Assembly: GCF_964355755.1 (NCBI RefSeq)
Contig: NC_092674.1
Span: 29,624,001-29,688,000, forward strand
Origin: Antedon mediterranea
Lineage: Eukaryota > Echinodermata > Crinoidea > Comatulida > Antedonidae
Length of the DNA: 64,000 nucleotides
Direction: 5' to 3'
Shown piece by piece: positions 60,056-64,000 of this stretch. The notes below the pieces were generated by a model. The model worked only from the letters and a program-made list of their open reading frames with translations. It was not told the DNA's origin and searched no databases. The position numbers and the translations under genes are program-made. Numbering within the stretch: the first letter of the stretch is position 1; each line of letters starts with the position of its first letter.

Positions 60056-60395
60056 CTTTACATTGGTAGACTTGCCACAAGTCTCACAGCGTCCTGATGT
60101 TTTTCTCCCTGAAAATAGAGATTCCAGGATACTTGACATGCCAGTGTGCCAAAACTGTTTTAAACGAACTGTCTACAGACAGTATAAACATGATTTAGGC
60201 TAGATATAGTTTACAAGTCAAAGGTGATAGTTATGCAAAAGTCAGTTTACATAGAAATAAGATATACACATGCAAGAGATTGCCAAGGGTTGGTTTGTTA
60301 TCACATGTGCTAGTATCAAAGTTCATTTTCCAATATAGTTATTTATAATTCTGTATAGTCTTTCTAGCAAAGTTTAAATGGTGACTTGAAAGACT

Positions 60396-63300
60396 ATGTC
60401 AGAAGTCCCATTGACAGAAAGGCTGGTGTTGCTAGGAAATAGATGGATGGAATATGGCAGCAAAGAACTGCTGCCATTGGTTGATTCTTCACATCTCCTT
60501 GGTGACGGAAATGCCATGAGAAGATTGCTAGAAACAGACGGGTAGGTGGCATACTGACAGAACCTTCAAAATAATGTCACCTTCGTTACTGTCAAGTACC
60601 CATATTATCTCATAGTCTCTAACATTGAGGTTGAGATATACTCATATACAATATAATTTTATAAAATAATTCAAATCAGTAAAATAGGCAGATAAGCTTT
60701 CATCTTGGTTCCTAGGTATCTACTGATAAGAGGTCTTCACGACAGGGATGAGGTCCTGGGGGCTCGATTAAGAGTATTGGAGCACATCCAGAATAGTGGA
60801 GAGGACCAACTAAACAGAACCTATACATTAGAAGAGGGAGTGCTCAATCATGACTGTCGTGCCGGATGTGTGCCATTCATGGAAGTAGGTGATAAGGCCA
60901 TATACACCCGCATATACAGTAGGTGATAAGGCCATATACACCCGCATATACAGTAGGTGATAAGGCCATATACACCCGCGTATACATTACAATAATTTTG
61001 CTGGGTCTTTTTATTCTATTAGTATTACTATTAGGCTATTTTATTTGCAGTATTTAAAAACATATTAATAGGGTAACAGGATATCATATTTGATTATTGT
61101 AGTTGTGTCTGGTCAAATTGTAAAGTAAACTTTTCAGATTCTCTTTTTTTATTAAATAGATTAGGTAGAATATTATTATCTGTAGATATCAAAACTCATG
61201 TTAGTGATATCCTAAATTCACTTGGTTGGAGTACACTAAAGGACAAATGGAATGAACATATTCTAATATTACTTTTCAAGTGCCTAAATGGACATGCACC
61301 ACCCTATTTATCAACTCAATTTATATTTACTGAAGATAGTCACACTAAAGGTACACGAAGTCAAAGTAACAACACTTTGATAACACCTAAATGAAATAAT
61401 ACTCAAGGTAAAAGAACTTTTAATTACAGATCTACAAAATTATGGAACTTTCTACCTAACAAAATAAAAAATGATCTTTATGATATGACAGTATCAACTT
61501 TCAAATCACAAATTTCAAAACTTTAGTTTTAATTCAAAACTAAATCTAATTAATGCTCAATAATTAAAACTTCTTTTATCTTGTTTAAAAATCTCAATTA
61601 TTTATGTTTTTACCTTTAAATGTGCTTACTTTAATTGTGTTAATTTGATTTTGATAATTTTAGGTTTAATTTTATATTTTCTTTTGTCCATTTATATACT
61701 GTATTTTGTTTACATTTATGTAGTTAAGAACTGAACTACTTTGGAAATCAGTACATTGTATTGAAAGTGTATTTCAGAATAAAGAAAGATTAAATAAATA
61801 AAATATCAGGTATAGATATTGCAAACATGTTTTACATATGGTATGGTTCTGTTTATATTAGGCTATAGGTCTCGGATATTAATTTTCCCATGATCTTTCA
61901 AACTTTACTCTAAATGGCCAAAAGATCTTAACCATTCCATTTTTTAACAGGGTGCAAACAATTTAACTCAATGTGAAGCTGTGAAGAGAGTAATAGAAGG
62001 TAGAAGAGGTACTGTAGAGTAACCCTTTCTAACATTGTCAAAGTAAAACTTAATAATAGACATAGTCATAAAACAATCCTTTTTGTCATGTTTAAAGGCC
62101 TCTTTACTAGACTTTGTTTAAACCTCATAAACAATGCGATCCTTTTCTTTTTGATAGCTGTAGATTTTTTCCGAACATTATTTCAAGAGGAACCTAGAAC
62201 ATTTGATTATAAGTGGTTAAGGTACTATTTACAGATTGATAAACTGTATGTGTCAAATTTGTATATGGTTTATCATTTGGCAATATCAAATATGGTATTT
62301 ATTATTTCATCTATCCATGCCATCCTTTCTTTTTCTGGTAAAAATCAATCATTATAAAATGAGAAAAAAAATCCATCAATCAATAAAAATGATTTTATTT
62401 TTATGTATTTTTACTACACTAGAGCCATGTACTCAGAGGGGTTTACAGGGGCACATGTGGACAATGTATATATGGGAAGGGGAACAAATCAACTATTGAC
62501 GATGTGGACACCATTTGATGATGTTAACATTGAGAAAGGAACATTGGCCATATGCGAATCATCTCATCGACTACCATCGTGAGTAAAGCTCAAGATCAAA
62601 TTTATGTAACAAAAAGTGTGATGTGCCCATATATGGACATGATGATATCACTACCATACTTGGGCACATCAAACTTTTTTTGTCAAACTAGTTTTTTGAT
62701 AGTGAAGACTGGGCTTAAGAGGTCAACCTGATATTTAAGCTTATCCAGAACATCATTCATATTAATATACAATGTACAAAATTAATTTATGTTTATAGTT
62801 TCAGCCATTTTCAAGAGACGTATGGAAGCTTTGACGTGGAAGAAGGGGGACTAGAAGGCTCTGGTTGGTTCACAAATGATCCACTAGAAATCACTCAACA
62901 ATTTGGAGGACAATGGAGGACTAGTGACTTCCAAGCAGGCGATGCTCTAATATTCACTATGAGGTACAGCGTTCTAAAACTCTGTCCACACTATCAAACT
63001 AGTGAGATGTGCCAAATATGGTAGTGATATGCTTAAATATGGTAGTGCTATCATCATCATGTCCATATATGGGCACATCACATTTTGTTGTCACATAAAG
63101 TTTGATAGTGTAGACAGAGCTTAAAAAAATCAATTTAACCAGAGAGATTATAATGTCATCTGAAATACAGTACTTTTAAACGATCACATTGTCATGCACT
63201 TGGCTTATGAACTTAACATACATCTCAATGCTTGACTGCAAATTCTAAATTTGTGATTGTCACAAATTTAAATCTTTATCCTTTATGCAAATAGTGAGTG

Positions 63301-64000
63301 CACCTAACAAGTTGTTACCCGTTTATTGTGAAAACGTGATACAATAGTAGTGCATATAAGTTGCCATTTCATTCAATTCTAATCAATAATCCATTCATTC
63401 ATATCTAGTTTGAAGAATCAATATAGAAAATAAACGAATATTGATAAGAAAAACAAGTTTCAACTTGGAATGTGCTTTTTTAGTCGCTACACTTATTACA
63501 GCTGTTCACATTTCAACGATTCACCTCTATTCACTAAATAACTTCCTTCTCCTCTTATCTTTAAAGCAAAATGTTAAACATGAAATAATATGATTATTTA
63601 TACAGGACTGTGCATATGTCAACAGTGAATACAACACACTATGCAAGAATAAGTTGCGACACTAGGTAAAGTAATACAGTAATGATCATTTCATTAACTA
63701 ATCATATCACAATATCATCAAATTAGCAACATAGAAACGATATACAACTAGTCAACTCCCAAATTCTCCCAAAACCAGACGTTTCTTGAGGTTAAAAAGG
63801 TCCCAAATTGATTTTTACCAATTAAAAACACTTTCTCAATACCAGACTTTCTGGAAAACCAGACATATTTGGCCCGCCCAAAGGTATTGGGAGAGTTGAC
63901 TGTAATAACACCAGTCATTTCTTGTAGGTGGCTTCCAGCCTCCCACCAACCAGACCCAAGATATGTAGGGGAAATAAAAAGTCAGGTTATGCCCAAATAT
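60396..64000 (+). CDS. Phytanoyl-CoA dioxygenase (PhyH) family protein, 3' end outside window
   Basis: Eight in-frame exons (60396-60541, 60716-60884, 61951-61999, 62158-62221, 62423-62578, 62799-62963, 63606-63665, 63928-64000+) give 294 residues to the window edge. These are Fe(II)- and 2-oxoglutarate-dependent oxygenases; members hydroxylate phytanoyl-CoA or other small substrates. Seen: the iron-binding HxD pair in GFTGAHVDNVYMGRG (exon 5); LLTMWTPFDDVNIEKGTL and ICESSHRL, the family's core strand and loop; GDALIFTMRTVHMSTVN (exons 6-7), supplying the distal His; and ARISCDTRWLPAS, supplying the Arg that holds 2-oxoglutarate. The N-terminus has YLLIRGLHDRDEVLGARL, typical of the family start. 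No peroxisomal or secretory signal was recognised at the N-terminus. Start chosen as the first ATG that opens the frame. Substrate unknown; it is not necessarily PHYH itself. Confidence 0.88.
60885..60985 (+). repeat. 34 bp tandem repeat carrying a 5' splice site
   Basis: GTAGGTGATAAGGCCATA recurs at 60885, 60919 and 60953. The first GTAGGT is the donor of PhyH exon 2, so two more identical potential donor hexamers follow at 34 bp steps. Confidence 0.9.
61095..61800 (+). mobile_element. LINE (CR1/jockey-like) 3' fragment
   Basis: An eroded frame reads VWSNCK, LLNRLGRILLS, LGWSTLKDKWN, FKCLNGHAPPYLS, TRSQSNNTLITPK, KLWNFLPNKIKN. This is the conserved tail after the reverse transcriptase of CR1/L2/jockey-type retrotransposons. 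An in-frame stop follows TPK, and the rest of the element is missing, so it is 5'-truncated and dead. An A-rich end with AATAAA-like words lies near 61780-61800. In PhyH intron 2. Confidence 0.8.
62586..62716. mobile_element. Family A MITE copy 16
   Basis: Somewhat diverged ends with a clear core. It starts about 7 bp after the donor of PhyH exon 5 (62578). Confidence 0.75.
62976..63122. mobile_element. Family A MITE copy 17
   Basis: Both terminal repeats present. It starts 12 bp after the donor of PhyH exon 6 (62963). Confidence 0.85.

Larger units (their letters stand above)
58454..60395. other. Intergenic region between TNF receptor and PhyH genes
   Basis: No coding exon recognised. Holds a tandem duplication (59320-59690), a tRNA-like SINE remnant near 59806-59870 (GTGGTCTGACAGTAGG, then GTTCTAATC) and one family A MITE. 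Confidence 0.5.

Overview
The window is AT-rich, intron-rich animal nuclear DNA. The gene families (a Mesh-type junction protein, cytosolic sulfotransferase, ATRX, a death-domain TNF receptor, a PhyH dioxygenase), the frequent TAGGCCTA-like words and an Academ-like transposon suggest a marine deuterostome invertebrate, most likely an echinoderm. The species was not identified. Gene models were built by hand from splice sites, reading phase and family motifs; every junction listed keeps frame. LAYOUT. (1) 72-11373, minus: a Mesh-like membrane protein (signal peptide, NIDO, IPT-like, AMOP, VWD, sushi, TM), running off the left edge. Its 3 kb first intron holds several tandem arrays and a near-perfect 156 bp hairpin. 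(2) 13536-18060, plus: a 307-residue cytosolic sulfotransferase with a visible TATA box and a non-coding first exon. (3) 18.1-21.4 kb: no gene seen; a 16 bp minisatellite lies here. (4) 21462-42396, minus: a complete ATRX gene, about 2324 codons in the simplest frame-consistent model, with ADD domain, a very long charged exon, and all Snf2 helicase motifs. Near its 5' end a segment of about 1.1 kb is tandemly duplicated. In the upstream copy, one 42 bp coding unit has expanded into a 3.3 kb array of about 70 long and 15 short units, and a 600 bp element has inserted. (5) 44161-51902: an apparently intact 7.7 kb DNA transposon with 16 bp TIRs and a 3 bp target duplication. It encodes a seven-exon, 1605-residue DDE-type transposase with an XPG/FEN-like nuclease region and a CXC zinc domain (Academ/AcademX-like). 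(6) 53442-58453, plus: a TNF-receptor-family protein with a C-terminal death domain. (7) 60396-64000, plus: a phytanoyl-CoA dioxygenase-family protein, running off the right edge. The six host genes are unrelated in function; there is no operon-like logic. MOBILE DNA. A short TIR element (family A, about 140 bp, 17 copies) is spread over the window and sits strikingly often just downstream of 5' splice sites. Other repeats include a 5S-rRNA-derived SINE whose first base abuts an ATRX splice donor, a LINE 3' fragment, a TTAA-flanked element, and several other inverted-repeat families. The most unusual items are the ATRX mega-array in a frame-broken duplicate exon, the intact Academ-like element, and the splice-donor bias of family A.
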